DNA from: Epinephelus fuscoguttatus
Taxonomy: Eukaryota; Chordata; Actinopteri; Perciformes; Serranidae
Direction of reading: 5' to 3'
Assembly: GCF_011397635.1 (NCBI RefSeq)
Contig: NC_064770.1
Coordinates: 19,933,707-19,997,706 of the forward strand
Length of the DNA: 64,000 nucleotides
Below are positions 1 through 33,060 of this stretch, piece by piece (within the stretch, counting starts at the first letter, position 1; every line of letters starts with the position of its first letter). The notes beneath the pieces are model-generated. The model ran no database searches, was not told where the DNA came from, and worked only from the letters and a program-made list of their open reading frames with translations. Made by a program: the position numbers and the translations under genes.

Positions 1-72
1 AGCCAAATAAATATCTCTTCATTTAAAGGGTCAAAACTGTTTTGGTCTTGTTCATAGTATTGTTGTCATGAT

Positions 73-74
<2 letters not shown>

Positions 75-110
<36 letters not shown>
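75..110. repeat. (TA)n microsatellite at the left edge of the Tc1 insertion
   Basis: A pure TA dinucleotide run abuts the left end of the Tc1-like element. A shorter TA run (about 1768-1782) followed by a (TG)n run to about 1817 abuts the right end. Tc1/mariner elements insert at TA, so this is either the landing site or later expansion. The exact TA target duplication cannot be singled out because of the run. Confidence 0.9.
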
Positions 111-113
<3 letters not shown>

Positions 114-1767
114 TGCCCTCCAAAAGTATTGGAACAGTGAGGCCAATTCCTTTATTTTTGTTGTAGACTGAAAATATTTGGGTTTGACATCAAAAGATGA
201 ATATGAGACAAGAGATCAACATTTCAGCTTTTATTTCCAGGTATTTACATCTGGATCTGATACACAACTTAGAAGATAGCACCTTTTGTTTGAACCCACC
301 CATTTTTCATGAGAGCAAAAGTATTGGAACATGTCACTGACAGGTGTGTTTTGTTGCCCAGGTGTCTCCCAATTACATTGATTATTCAAACAATAAATAT
401 CACTGAACGTCTGAGCTCAGTTTCAGATTGGGTACGATAGATTTTGCCTGTGCAGACTGCATTTAGAGGTGGAACCAACATGAAAACCAGAGAGCTGTCT
501 ATGGGTGAAAAAGAAGCAATTGTGAATCTGAGAGAAGATGGACAATTAATCAGAGCCATTGCACAAACATTGGCCATAGCCAGTACAACCATTTGGAATG
601 TCCTGAAGAAGAAAGAAACCACTGGTGTACTAAGCAACAGACGTCGAACAAGTAGACCAAGGAAAACATCAGCAGTTGATGACAGAAACATTGTGAGAGC
701 TGTAAAGAAAGACCCTAAAACAACTGTTAGTGACATCAGCAACAACCTCCAGAGGGCAGGAGTGAAGGTATCACAATCTACTGTTCAGAAGACTTCATGA
801 ACAAAAGTACAGAGGCTACACCAGAAGATGCAAACCACTCATTAGCAAGAAGAATAGGAAGGCCAGGCTGGAATTTGCCAAAAGGTACAGAGATGAGCCT
901 CAAAAATCCTGGGAAAAAGTTTTATGGACTGATGAGACAAAGATTAACTTTTTCCAAAGTGACGGAAAGGTGAAAGTTTGGAGAAAGAAAGGATCTGCTC
1001 ATGATCCCAAACATACAAGCTCATCTGTGAAACACGGTGGAGGTAATGTCATGGCTTGGGCATGCATGGCTTCTTCTGGGACGGGCTCTTTCATCTTCAT
1101 TGATGATGTAACACATGATGGCAGCAACAAAATGAACTCAGAAGTCTACAGAAACATTTTGTCTGCTAATTTAAAGAAAGATGCAACCAAACTCATTGGG
1201 AGATCCTTCATCATGCAGCAAGATAATGACCCAAAACACACTGCCAAAACAACAAAGGAGTTCATCAGGGGCAAGAAGTGGAAGGTTTTAGACTGGCCAA
1301 GTCAGTCTCCAGACTTAAACCCAATAGAGCATGCATTTTACCTGCTGGAGAGGAGACTGAAGGGAGTAACCCCCCAAAACAAACAACAACTGAAAGAGGC
1401 TGCGGTGAAAGCCTGGAAAAGCATCACAAAAGAAGAATGCAAAAGTTTGGTGATGTCAGTGGGTCACAGGCTTGATGCAGTTATTGAAAGCAAAGGATTT
1501 GCAACTAAATATTAAGTCTCATTCACTTTAATCTATTTTAAGTTTATATGTTCCAATACTTTTGCTCACCTAAAAATTGTGTGTTCCATTACAAATAATG
1601 CTATCTTCTAAGTTGTGTATCAGATCCAGATGTAAATACCTGGAAATAAAAGCTGAAATGTTGATCTTGTCTCATATTCATCTTTTGACGTCAAACCCAA
1701 ATGTTTTCAGTCTACAACAAAAGTAAAGGAATTAGACTCACTGTTCCAATACTTTTGAAGGGCACTG
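111..1767 (+). mobile_element. Tc1/mariner transposon with long IR/DR inverted repeats
   Basis: A 1657-bp element bounded by inverted repeats of about 220 bp, the left beginning CAGTGCCCTCCAAAAGTATT at 111 and the right ending at 1767. Each repeat carries the motif CAAAAGTATTGGAACA twice, at the outer end and again at the inner end (left inner copy 315-331, right inner copy about 1549-1565). This is the IR/DR arrangement known from fish Tc1-like elements, in which transposase binds both copies. The arms are still highly similar, which suggests a fairly recent insertion. It lies in a dnm2 intron in the same orientation as the gene. The insertion is flanked by TA on both sides. Confidence 0.95.
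480..1515 (+). pseudogene. Tc1-like transposase, one frameshift
   Basis: Starts at ATG 480 (MKTRELSMGEKEAI) with the N-terminal paired-like helix-turn-helix region and an RPRK basic motif. The frame runs to a stop at 798-800. From 790 the next frame carries the rest of the protein to TAA at 1513-1515 with no further stop. The break fits a 2-bp loss in an AG repeat near 788. The catalytic triad of the DD34E family is intact: Asp in WTDETK (codon 931-933), Asp in QQDNDPKH (1222-1224) and Glu in SPDLNPIE (1327-1329), with exactly 34 residues between the last two. Combined length is about 345 codons, the usual size for the family. As it stands the gene cannot make full-length transposase. Confidence 0.93.
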
Positions 1768-1784
1768 TATATATATATATACAC

Positions 1785-1817
<33 letters not shown>

Positions 1818-1820
<3 letters not shown>

Positions 1821-1865
1821 CGGTTATCGGTATCGGTTTAAAAGAAAAGTTATCGTGCATCCCTA
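1818..1865. mobile_element. Fragment of a hAT-like element end
   Basis: The stretch reads TATCGGTTATCGGTATCGG and ends in ATCGTGCATCCCTA. The last 14 bases match the common vertebrate hAT terminus TAGGGATGCACGAT in reverse. No matching left end is visible, so only the right end remains, cut off at the (TG)n tract. Confidence 0.5.
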
Positions 1866-22764
<20,899 letters not shown>

Positions 22765-25200
22765 ACCCGTGGCCAAGCCCACCTTAAGTGTGTGTGTTTG
22801 TGTGTGGGTGTGTGTATCTGCACACTAAAAGGCCAGGTGCGGGGGCTCGAGGGGAGGGGCTGACTGATAGCCGTGCATAATGTGCATTGTCCAGCCGTAT
22901 TAATATGTCTTTTCAAGCAATGTAATAAGCTGCTAATACCATCTTTATCAGTGCACATGAACAACACAAGGCCCGTAACCACTTGAATATTACATTTGAC
23001 TGCTGTGGAAATTGTGTAATACAAAATGAAAACCCAGCTGATCTGTGTGATGCATTTAGCTTCTATCAGTAGGAGATGATGTATCATTTTTTTTTTTATT
23101 ATAATAACTGGTGTATTTCCTCTGACAAGGTTCCCAGCATAACTTATTAACTATTACAGGCTGGCTTTCCTCTCCCCTCCCGCCACCTTTTTAGATTGGC
23201 CAAGACGCTCAAGTCTAGATCTCTGTGTAATATACACACTTAACCTGTTGTTAATGTTTTACTGGGTTTTCATTTCCTAATTGATTTCATACTGAACAAT
23301 AGCTTATTATCAGTGTTGTTATTTTGGTGGTGCCGATTACTTTTTTTTTTTCCTCCCCCTTGTGTTATTTTATTTGAACGACTTTGTCCTTTTTAATGAT
23401 CGTCATAAATGTAGCTTTAAAAAGTGAAATCCTAATCTCAGATAAAAGCAAAGCCTGAAAAGACACAGGGCGGAGTTGCATAAGACTTCAGAGAGTAGCT
23501 TCAGCCCCCGCTGCGTGAAGCATCCTTCCAAAATGAAAAGATGTTAGATACATTGACCATTATGATCCAAGCACTTCTAGCCATGTAGCCTTACAGCACG
23601 CCACTCATAACAGGGATGTTGTAGTCCGTTAGCACAACACTATGCACAAAAAAAAAACGGGAGAGGGAGGGAAACAGGCTGAAGGCTGTCTGCACTTTGT
23701 CGGATGCTTTTCTCTCCAGTAAGTTTTTACAGCCTTAAATTATAATCCCCTTCAGTCTCGGATGAACCCCGATGACACCTTCAGCCTTCAGGTAGACTTT
23801 GTTCATTCCTGGATTAACTGATTCATACAGAGCAGAGCACACAGCACAGTTTCCTCTCAGAGAGGATAAAACGCGGGGTGTACAGATGAGGACATGATTC
23901 AGAGTATAAAGATGGTATTAAGCATTTAGGAGTTGGCACATCTCTTTCTGGCCTTAGTTGTCAAGGACATTTATTATCGCTATAAGTTCTGCTTCAATGC
24001 ATTTAATATATTGTATATAGCTGGCCTATACTGGGGAGTTAGCACTTGTATTTCATTTAATCACAGGGTGGACGACAAAAACACGCTATTAATTCTAATT
24101 GAAGCCCAACACATTAAAATGCGACTGTAGTGGTCATGTTAAAGGAAGCACTAACACTGTCACTTCATACGTTGGCCTTGGTTGTGGGGAAAAAGAGATC
24201 GGTCATCTCCTGATGCATTATTTATAACCTGGGCATTTGTCATTTCTTTTTGATGTTTTTGGTTGCAATTGTATCAGCTCTGTACAACTCCCCAGCTTCT
24301 CCTGGACTTTTGCTACAGGGATTAGCTGTCTAGATGTGTGGGAAAGGCACCCGGGGCTGGACACCATCTACACGGCTGTGGTTATTTGATAATAATGATA
24401 CCTTTTGATTGCTCTGTGAGGGTATTTGACCATTTTCTTTTTGTTAAAACATCTTAGGAGTTTGGGGGAAACTGGTCAAGCAGGGAGTGACGTTGGGCTA
24501 CTAGGATGTTTTCTGTTTTAGGTTTGATCAGTAGTTGTGGTGAGCAGGTGGTGGGATTTGTGGTGTATGAAGGCACACTCTGTCTAGACTTTTCTCTGTT
24601 CTCGCCACAGAGGATAGAAACTTAATTAGCCAACCCGACAAGACAAAGAAACGGTAGAGAATTCAAAACCGTTTCAAACCACAGACTCTTGAGACAGAGT
24701 ATGCCTTCTTCTTCCCTTGTATTCCTCTCCAGGTCTGGCTCTCAGTGACAGTGCCAGCAGGATTGAAATAAGTTTATGAAACCGCTCAGACGCTTTTGAT
24801 TGAAGACCCTTCACGTTAAATCTTTCACAAACCCCGGTACACAAAAGTTAGCTCATGTGATAAAACTTTTTATTGGCCAAAGTTTGCTGAAATCCCGTTG
24901 TGCCTGTCACTTCGGCCTGCCCTTGGGAAGCCCAGACTGTAATGCCCTGTAATACATTAGGCTGTGGCGATACTGCCTTCCTTCCTAATAGATGTCCCCT
25001 GCCTCCTTCCTCTTTCCTTCCCCTGTCTGGATCTGGTGGAAGGGGTTGGAAACCAACCTGCAAAAATCTCTTTTCTTTTTGTTTTGCAAACCCTTGTCAA
25101 GTGCCTCTGTAGCAATTAATTGATTTGAATAAACATCATGAACTGATTTAGGATGGAGAGTAAATAAAGAGGTGTTGTGTACAATAAAGGGACTGGCTCT
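22765..25200 (+). other. Probable long 3' UTR of dnm2
   Basis: The stretch after the stop has no other gene. The first well-formed polyadenylation context is the AATAAA cluster at 25128-25188, so the UTR would be about 2.4 kb. The assignment is inference. An earlier, non-consensus site is possible. Confidence 0.5.
25183..25188 (+). terminator. Polyadenylation signal, candidate for dnm2
   Basis: AATAAA in ACAATAAAGG, followed 13-45 nt later by a GT-rich stretch (GGTGGTTGGTGTCTCCTTGT). Two further AATAAA copies lie just upstream (25128-25133 and about 25162-25167). Confidence 0.6.
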
Positions 25201-26105
25201 GGTGGTTGGTGTCTCCTTGTGTCTTGTGTGGTCCACTTTCTCCTTTCTCTCTCTCTTTCTCAGACAACGTAGCGTTCCTCCTGGTTTTTCTCTCTCCACT
25301 TGCCTACATCTAAAGCAGTACAGCCTGACATAAAACCGCAAATGTTCCTATGGCAACCATTTACTGCCAGGCTGCCTGCTTTAGAGAGGCTCAAACAACA
25401 GTCACTATTCTTTACTCTCAGCACGTGTATTTCCACCAGATGTGAGGTGATGAACAAAAAATCACTATCTAATCACTGTTAGCTTTCTGTGGCTGTTGTG
25501 TATGAATCAACATTTACACTGCCTGTAAAATAAATTCACCTCTCTTGTAGGTTTTAAGGTGTTGTCCTACAGCACAATGAGAGTGGAATTAACATGACTT
25601 TTTTGATTAAGAGGAAAAGATTCCTTAATGTCAAAGTTAAAGCAATTAATTCACTGTTTTAAGACAGTGAATCAACTTCCAGTGCGTTGGGAATGTTTTA
25701 TAGGTACAATATATAGAGCTCTGTACTAAATATGCTCATATCTCTCCCAGTACAAAACAAACAAAAGAAAGGGACAGTAATTCATATTTTTCCTCTAACC
25801 TGTAGCGCTGTTAATCAATCTGGATTGTCTTGGTGTGAATTGCAGTGTTTGAGGTATCAGCTGTAGAGATGTCTGACCTCTCGAATATAATGTAACTAGG
25901 TGGCACTCAGCTTGTGGCGCTCAAAGCGCCAAAAAATACAGTTTGATAAAGTCAACCGCAATGTGTCTTTCCAGAAATCATGACCCAGTTACTCAAGATA
26001 ATCCACAGACCTTGTTGTGAGCAGTTTCATGTAGGAACTATTTTCTTTAAGACCCCCGTCAACTGAATCACCACACAGAGGGGAGAGTATTTCTTAATGT
26101 TTGCT

Positions 26106-26219
26106 AGCTGTAACGTTAGCTAGCCCAGCGGTGCTAGGTGTGCTAGCAGATAGATGCACGCTTCCTTCCGTGCTGTGACACTGTTTATACATATATACAC
26201 ACATACATATATAAATATA

Positions 26220-26255
<36 letters not shown>

Positions 26256-26446
26256 CACACACATATATATAGCTGAATGGCATACATCTTCATGGGGGAT
26301 ATCTAAGCATGAATGGCATCCTCTGGCTGAGCTGTAACGTTAGCTAGTTCAGTGGTGCTAGGTGAGCTAGCAGTAGACTTCTTTCTTTTCCCCTGTGATA
26401 CTGTTTGCAGATGTAGTTGGGTAACTTAGTAATATATATATGTATG

Positions 26447-26483
<37 letters not shown>

Positions 26484-26720
26484 TTATAGCTGGGCGGCAG
26501 ATATCTGTATGGCAGATATCTGAGCGTTAATGGCATTCTCTGAGGCTGAGCTGTAATGTTACTGACGTTAGCTAGCTCAGTGGTGCTAGGTCAGCTAGCA
26601 GTCAATGCACACTTCTTCCTTTTTCCCTGTGATACTGTTTGCAAGTGTAATTGGGTAGTAGTTTACATAAATATGTATGTGTGTGTATACATACATACAT
26701 ATATGTAGCTGTGTGCTATC
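26106..26720. repeat. Tandem array, three units of about 220 bp
   Basis: Units start at AGCTGTAACGTTAGCTAG (26106), again at 26330 and at 26549, where it is diverged to CTGTAATGTTACTGACGTTA. Each unit continues with GTGCTAGGT, GCTAGCAG, CTTCCTT and TGTGATACTGTTTGCA, then a TA/TG microsatellite. The first two units end in a GGCATCCTCTG or GGCATTCTCTG block. Spacing is 224 and 219 bp. Confidence 0.85.
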
Positions 26721-28410
26721 TAGTGCCATTATATTCGAAAGTTGGCAGACATCTTTACAGCAGAAATCTGCAACACTGCAACTCACACCCAAAACATTTA
26801 ACACCACAGCTAAGAGGAAAATAGTTTTTTTTTTTAATTATTATTATTATTTGGGGGTGAATTGTCCCTTTAAATGTAATTAACTTAAGGCTTGAGCATT
26901 AATTGATAAATCCAGGTTTATCATTTCCTCCAATGAAAGTGGAGGAGGATCTCTCGAAACCGTCTCTCCAGCAGAGATTGCCTCCTTACAAATGCTGTTC
27001 CAGTGGCTGGACCCTGTAGTACTGACTGTCAAAGTGCATGTCGCAAGGTTAAGAGATTAATACTGGCTGATTGTTCCTGAACAGGCGCCCGGCTCCCCGT
27101 CGAAACCAGTGGTGACCTTGACCAGCCTGAAGTGGACATGAAATGGCTTCCATCCATGACAACAGCAGGACCACAGAAGAATGACATATTTTATCACTAC
27201 ACTCAAAAATATAATTTAGACCAATCCTGTGTCATGCCTTCAACATAAAACATAGCCTACAAACCTAAATCATTAGTTTTTGAGGCATCACACTAAGTTA
27301 TTTTTTCTATAATGAATGTTGTCTAAAATAGTTCTGAGTACTAAAAATTGTTTAGTGTTTCCACAGATGGTCGGAACCAAGTTGTTATGGTGTGAAATCT
27401 AAATTAAGACATAAATCCAATGCACATATTTCTGTCTCCGACTCCATACCACAGACTCTCCCAGAAGACTGTCAGTTATTTATTTCAACAAAGCTGTAAT
27501 GTGAGATGCAATTTAATTGAACTCTTACGGATAAATGACCAAATTCGGTGCCAAGTCATAAAGTCAGTTAAACACGAGAATGTTTTTGTAATTTTTATTG
27601 TAGTCTGTGTTGAGAAAAATGCCTTTAAGGTGGTGGAGTGTGACCACTGAATATGTCTTACGCCAAAACATGTTAATGATGAAGTGGAGCAGTCCCAGGG
27701 AGTTTCAACACAGCATGAAAATATAAAGCCGTAGTGAGAGAAATGCACAATAACTGCTGCGTTATGTGTGTTTTTGCCACTAAGTGCCATTGCATGACCC
27801 AAATGACTGCAATGCATCCAAATAATGGCAAGAAAATGAATGTGTCAGCCAGAGCTAACTTGCCATCTGCATGACTTTACTGTTTGCTGCATATTTAACC
27901 TCCAGATGGAGAAACTGATCAGGGAGATTGACTGCCTTTTTTTAATGTATGAATACTTGCCTTTTTATCACAGTAAATAGTGTGGTCTTTTTTAAACAGC
28001 CTGAGGCTTACTTTAAAAAAAAGTACACTCAGTAGGTGAGGTTTCTGATATTTTGGTTTGTTTTGGCTATTGGTTTGATGAAACATAGCCTAGAGTCATA
28101 AATGTCTGTGTGAAATGTAGTTTGAAATTTAATAAAACAACATTCCAGTGAGAACAGCTGTGGTTTTCTAGCTTCCCCAGTGACATTAACAAATGTCAGA
28201 GCGGGGACTGTGTGTGTGTGGGTATGACTAAGGCTACCTTCAGGGATACATTTCAGACTAAAGACCAGTTAATTAGGGACGGCTTGTCCAGTTAGGGACA
28301 AAAGTCACGTCCCTAAACTGTTTTCTTGCGTTAGTGGTTACAGTTAGGCTAAGTCTCCAGGATATGAATATAAATCTATGTAATTTCCCCTTAAGTGACC
28401 TTAGTAAGCT

Positions 28411-28437
<27 letters not shown>
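28411..28437. repeat. (TG)n microsatellite
   Basis: An uninterrupted run of 27 bases. Confidence 0.9.
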
Positions 28438-28443
<6 letters not shown>

Positions 28444-28526
28444 ATGCATGCACAGTACAGTATGTATTTCTGTGTGTGCATATTACAGTACTGAAATTTC
28501 CTTATGATTGGAATTCAAAATTTCCT

Positions 28527-28991
28527 AAAGCCCAGTTCAGACCAAAGATTTGCCATGAGAAACTTGCAACTATTTGTAATGCACCAGTCTGCAACGTTCT
28601 GAAAACCTGCCAGTTTACACAAGTGACACGCCTTATTCTTCCGTCAATGATTGGGCTATATGTGTGTGACATAAGCCCCAGCAAGCAGCAGCAGTGGCCC
28701 ACCGTCCAACAGGACACACCATGAGACAAAGGGCTCGGCGAGGGCGGATGGCTGGCTGTTGTCAGAGAATATCATAGCAGGCAGACAGTTTGTAACTGAC
28801 TTGGCCAGCTGACTGCGCCACAAGCTGATTGGCTGCTTAAACAGGTGACATGCCTTGGTGACTTTGCAAGCTGAGCTGCAGGTGACACCATCAAAGCTGA
28901 GACTGGCCAGTTCACACTGCTGCTGCTTTTCTCTGCCATCTTTGTAAAATGGTTTCCTCTCATCACGAATCTTTGGTCTCAACTGGGCTTT
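28527..28991. mobile_element. MITE with AAAGCCCAGTT termini
   Basis: The left end AAAGCCCAGTTCAGACCAAA and the right end TTTGGTCTCAACTGGGCTTT are inverted repeats that extend about 35 bp with few mismatches. Internally it has GC-richer sequence with no coding frame. No target duplication was found, so the family is open. Confidence 0.7.
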
Positions 28992-29128
28992 GATGAACCA
29001 GCTCTCCAAAAGTTTGAACTATCCCTTTAAAGTGAGCTCATGAGGCACATGTCAGTGAAGGGTTTTAAGGGTCACACTTTCATGCAGGTTCTTCACTCCC
29101 TTGGCTGGAGGTTAATGAGTTTTGTTGT

Positions 29129-31237
29129 CTATGGAGAGACTCGCTTGGTGTTGTCAAAGAGGCGCTGCAGCGTGTAGACCTGAGCAGCAGCGACAGCGAG
29201 CATGACGAGCAGGTTGAGGCAGGACCAGAAGGACACCCGCCACAGGTTGTCCTCCAGAAGATAGCGGTCCCTCGCCTCAAGGACCCGCAGCACAGTCAGG
29301 AGCTGACGGCTCTTCTCCAGATGCTCGTACAAAGAGTCCATCCTCACCTGGAAGAGGAAGGAGAGAACAGCAGACAGGAGGAGATGAATGTCACCGCAGG
29401 GGTGTGCAGACATCAAAAAGAACGCCATCAGACAATTCACGTGTAGTCTGAAGGGGAATCATAGCTGCAGCACATGCAACAGCTCTTTGTGTTTTTCCAT
29501 CTCACCTTGATGTCCTCCAGTTTGTACTCCAGCATGCTCTCTGGCATGGCCACGTCCACCCACTCATCTTGGCCTCTGCCTTCGCTGCTCTGACTGTTAA
29601 TGATCACCTTAAAGAACACCATCTTCTCTGAGAGTTTACTGAAGCTGTTGTCGAAACACAAGCGGTAGTCTCCGTCCTCTGTGGGATCCACCCTGCAAGA
29701 AAAAATAAGGTGTAAACCTTTGGAAACAGGTCGCATTTGCCCTCAATAATGTTCCTCACTGCTGCCTTGGTATTTGCTCGTCTTTAATTGCTTTTAATAA
29801 AAATAAAGAGTATCACATGGATTTTGCATCACATCAAAAACAGGTAGCTGCTGGAGAGCACTTAGGTGACCCACATGTGAATGGCATCAGATCTCCTGAA
29901 GTCAGAGACCAGCCGGTGTCCGCTGGGTGAGATGAGGGCAAAGCCAACATCCAAACCAGACCCGGCTATCACCTGGAAGAAACAGATGGAGCTGAGGTCA
30001 GTGATGCAGGACATCCAGGCTCCAGGTCACAGCTACCGAGAACTCACACACATTTCCACTCCAAAGATGCAGCTCACAGCTCAAGCTTTAATCAGACTAT
30101 CTGAAATTCAAATGAGAGCTGTGATAGTAGACCAAGCAACAGCCGGGCTCACATAATATGCCACAGTGATGATAACTGGATAGTTAAGGTACCCATGTAG
30201 GGAGATTCTCTCTTTCGCTACCCACTGCTGCCCGCTCTTTGCCCTCTGGCAAAAGAAGAATTCACTGTCAGGCGCAGTTCAACAGCCGTGACAGAGATTC
30301 ATCGACTTTCTCAAGGTTTTGGTTTTGGCTGCAATATTCTCAGAATGTGTCAGAAAGTGAAGTTCCACATCATGAAGCAGCCTTCCACCTTACGGATCAC
30401 TGTGGGCATAGAGCTGTGACTCTGTTGAGTGAAGGTTTGGGAAAAGGTGGCAGATAAGTGAAAAAGACCACGACGTCCATGCTGCAGTGCTGGCAGCATC
30501 ATGTGTGAAGTGTTCCAGTGATGATGCCCCAGTAATCCTGCCAGGCTCCTCTCTGACTCCACACTCCAAAACCACACAGCGGGGCAGCCAAGACTGTGAC
30601 TTTATGCTAACACAGCCCTACAGCTGCGAGAGGGTGCAGTAGTAGTAGGATGAGTGTGGTGTGAAGTAATGCAAAGGTCATGGCTATTAAATGCTTTTGA
30701 ATTTGAAGCGTGCTTTGTTTAAAATGTTCAAACTGGAAAAGATGTTTTGCATTTAAAATGAATTATGCTGGCTATATATTTAGGATGTCATCATCATACA
30801 AAGGCATGTTTGTGCTTTGGTAGGATGCATTTTAAGCAATATGTTTGCATTAGAAGCAGGGGGATCATTTGAGTTTACCTCCTCACCCTATCTCAGGACA
30901 AGTGTCTTCTTATCTCTCTGCACACAGGACCAAAGTCCAAAGCCTGCTCACGTGTTTTTCAGTTAGACATTATTCACAAACTTTAACAAAGTAAAGCTTT
31001 AAACACAACACTACACGCTCACTGCACCACATAGAAAGATTGAGAGAAAACTGTATTTACCTGGTATTCAACCTCCATGCTGTCGCTCCTCACTGCAGTT
31101 TGGTAAAAACACTCTGTGCTGCCAGCAGACAATAAAAATGTAAATTCCATGTCTTTATTTGGCCCCAGACCCAAAGTCAAGTCTAAAGTCAGAATCAAAC
31201 ATGCCAGCAAACAGAGCTCTGCGGACACACTTATCAT
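29129..31237 (-). CDS. tmed1: p24-family cargo receptor, TMED1-like
   Basis: Four exons on the minus strand: 31237-31061, 29972-29875, 29692-29506 and 29347-29129 (681 nt, 226 residues). The start at 31237 opens a signal peptide ([19 protein letters not shown]). The GOLD domain follows ([58 protein letters not shown]) with the conserved cysteine pair in ECFYQ and RLCFDN. Next come a coiled stretch ([34 protein letters not shown]), one membrane segment ([18 protein letters not shown]) and a short tail [12 protein letters not shown]. Such proteins cycle between ER and Golgi and select cargo for COPII vesicles. The position beside dnm2 matches human TMED1 next to DNM2. TMED5 is the alternative by sequence alone. 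Confidence 0.93.
29973..31060 (-). other. tmed1 intron 1
   Basis: 1.1 kb. No other exon or bounded repeat was recognised. Donor GTAAAT follows EYQ and the acceptor before VIAGSG is TTCTTCCAG. Confidence 0.7.
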
Positions 31238-32619
31238 CCTCCACTCGCTGTCCGTGTAATCCTCTTTCACCAACTTTAAACGACTTTGTTCTATGTTACA
31301 CATGCACAATAAAGCAAGTTTACTGTGTGTCTGTAATTGCTGACTCTCATACTCTGACAGTTAGAGAATAACCTCACAGTTTAGTTCCTTGATGAAAGCT
31401 GAATGAGTGGAGCCTTTATCTGTGTCGACCAATAGCACCTTGCAACATGCAAAACTTCCCAGAGAGGACAAGGTGCAGTACACACTACATAATGAGCCTG
31501 ATTATGCAGGACAATGCCAAGCGTGTGAAGGGCTGTACAGATAATGAAAGCATTTTTTTGTAAATATTTTTATATATTTTCATCAATTCTCGTATCTTTT
31601 TTGCTAATTCTTACTTGCACAAAATATTGATTTTCTTCTACTTAATGAATTCCCTTTAACACATGTTGTACTTGCCATGACCTCATCTGTTCTGTAGGGG
31701 GAGCTATGGTTAAAAGCAGACACAAAGCAGGCCACACAGCTTTGATATGATGGATGCATTAAAAAGAACTTGGTATATGTAAGTGTACAATTTACAGAGA
31801 GCCTGGTAGGATACAATACACATGCTGAACTGCATAATCCATGATTCAGTGTGATTAATGTGGAATCACAAATTCCTGTTGCTCACTAAAACGTGATCAA
31901 GTTACTATGGGTGTGTACGATTACATAATACTTTATGGATCACCACAGTTAACGCACAGTTACTTCCTACATTAAACAACATGCCACCAAATTAGGCAGA
32001 GGTAGACATCTGCGTGTTGCTGCATGGCCCAGTGGTCCGTATAAATGTCTTTGTTTTTTTTACAAGGTAGGAAGTGTAACGTGAGTTTATTTTATTATTC
32101 TAATTTTTGGCACAGAAAAGAATAGAAAATGTAGCTGTTGCCAACTGACAAATCAGGGGAGGGTGTGGAGACATGTTTAAGTATGAGATAGTGTATTGTG
32201 ATGAGGTAAGAAAGAGAAACAAGGCATTTGTGTCAGGAATCTGAATTTTGTCTTATTACCATAGAAACATGTATTTGTTCACCTGCAACCAGTTCAACTG
32301 AAAAAAAAAACAGTTTAATATTTCTATGAAGTAACTGTGAATTGACAACTTGTCAGGAATTAACGACTCATTAAGCTGTAACTAGTAACACAAAGTCATA
32401 ATGACATTGTCATCTTAGTGATGAGAAACAGGAATTCCTCACACATCCTAAATGATTTTATGCATGTCATCATGAACCATGCATAAGTGATGCATTCAGT
32501 GAGCATGTGCGTTGTCTCTGTTTGGATTACAAAGTGTTACCATGAACTCCTAATACTTCAATTACTCATTTTGTGAGTGTGACGTTCATGATTTAGTCCT
32601 TTATTAGGTGATCTTCTTA

Positions 32620-33060
32620 CTATATAATGACGACAACTCTGTCTGTCAGTTTGACCGATCTGCATGAAACTCGGTGAACATAATCTAGGGACCAATATCT
32701 AAAGTTCCCTCTTGTTGGAAAACTTAATAAAACTGAGCTTCTATAAGGCAATGAATATTGCAGAGGGTGTGGCTCATCACATAAAGGTGCATAACATCTC
32801 AAGGGTTTCACCCATCACCACGCAACTTTGTAGGCATATGACCACACATAATCTGAGGGGACCCCTCCATTATTGACCCCATCAAACAAAATGGGGGCGC
32901 TAGAGAGCTAATTTCTTATCTAGGCCTAACCGCCATATCGATTTTTACTAAACTTGGTAGATATGTAGAACAGGACGCCTCAAGGTGACTGGAGACATTT
33001 AACTCTAATTGGCAACTGAGTGGTGCTATAACAACAGAAAATGGGTATTTGGTATGACTA
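32620..33060. repeat. Dispersed fish repeat of unknown class
   Basis: It has the wording typical of a common fish interspersed repeat (GATCTGCATGAAACTCGGTG, CACCACGCAACTTTGTAGGC, GGGGGCGCTAGAGAGCTAAT, ACTAAACTTGGTAGATATGT). A relative of the same style is found at 51,180-51,800. No termini or coding frame were identified. The call rests on recognition of the style only. Confidence 0.45.

Larger units (their letters stand above)
25201..29128. other. Intergenic space between convergent dnm2 and tmed1
   Basis: No gene was recognised. It contains the three-copy array at 26106-26720, a (TG)n run at 28411-28437 and a MITE at 28527-28991. The end of the tmed1 3' UTR lies somewhere near the right edge, but no clear minus-strand AATAAA was found close to the stop. 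Confidence 0.6.
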
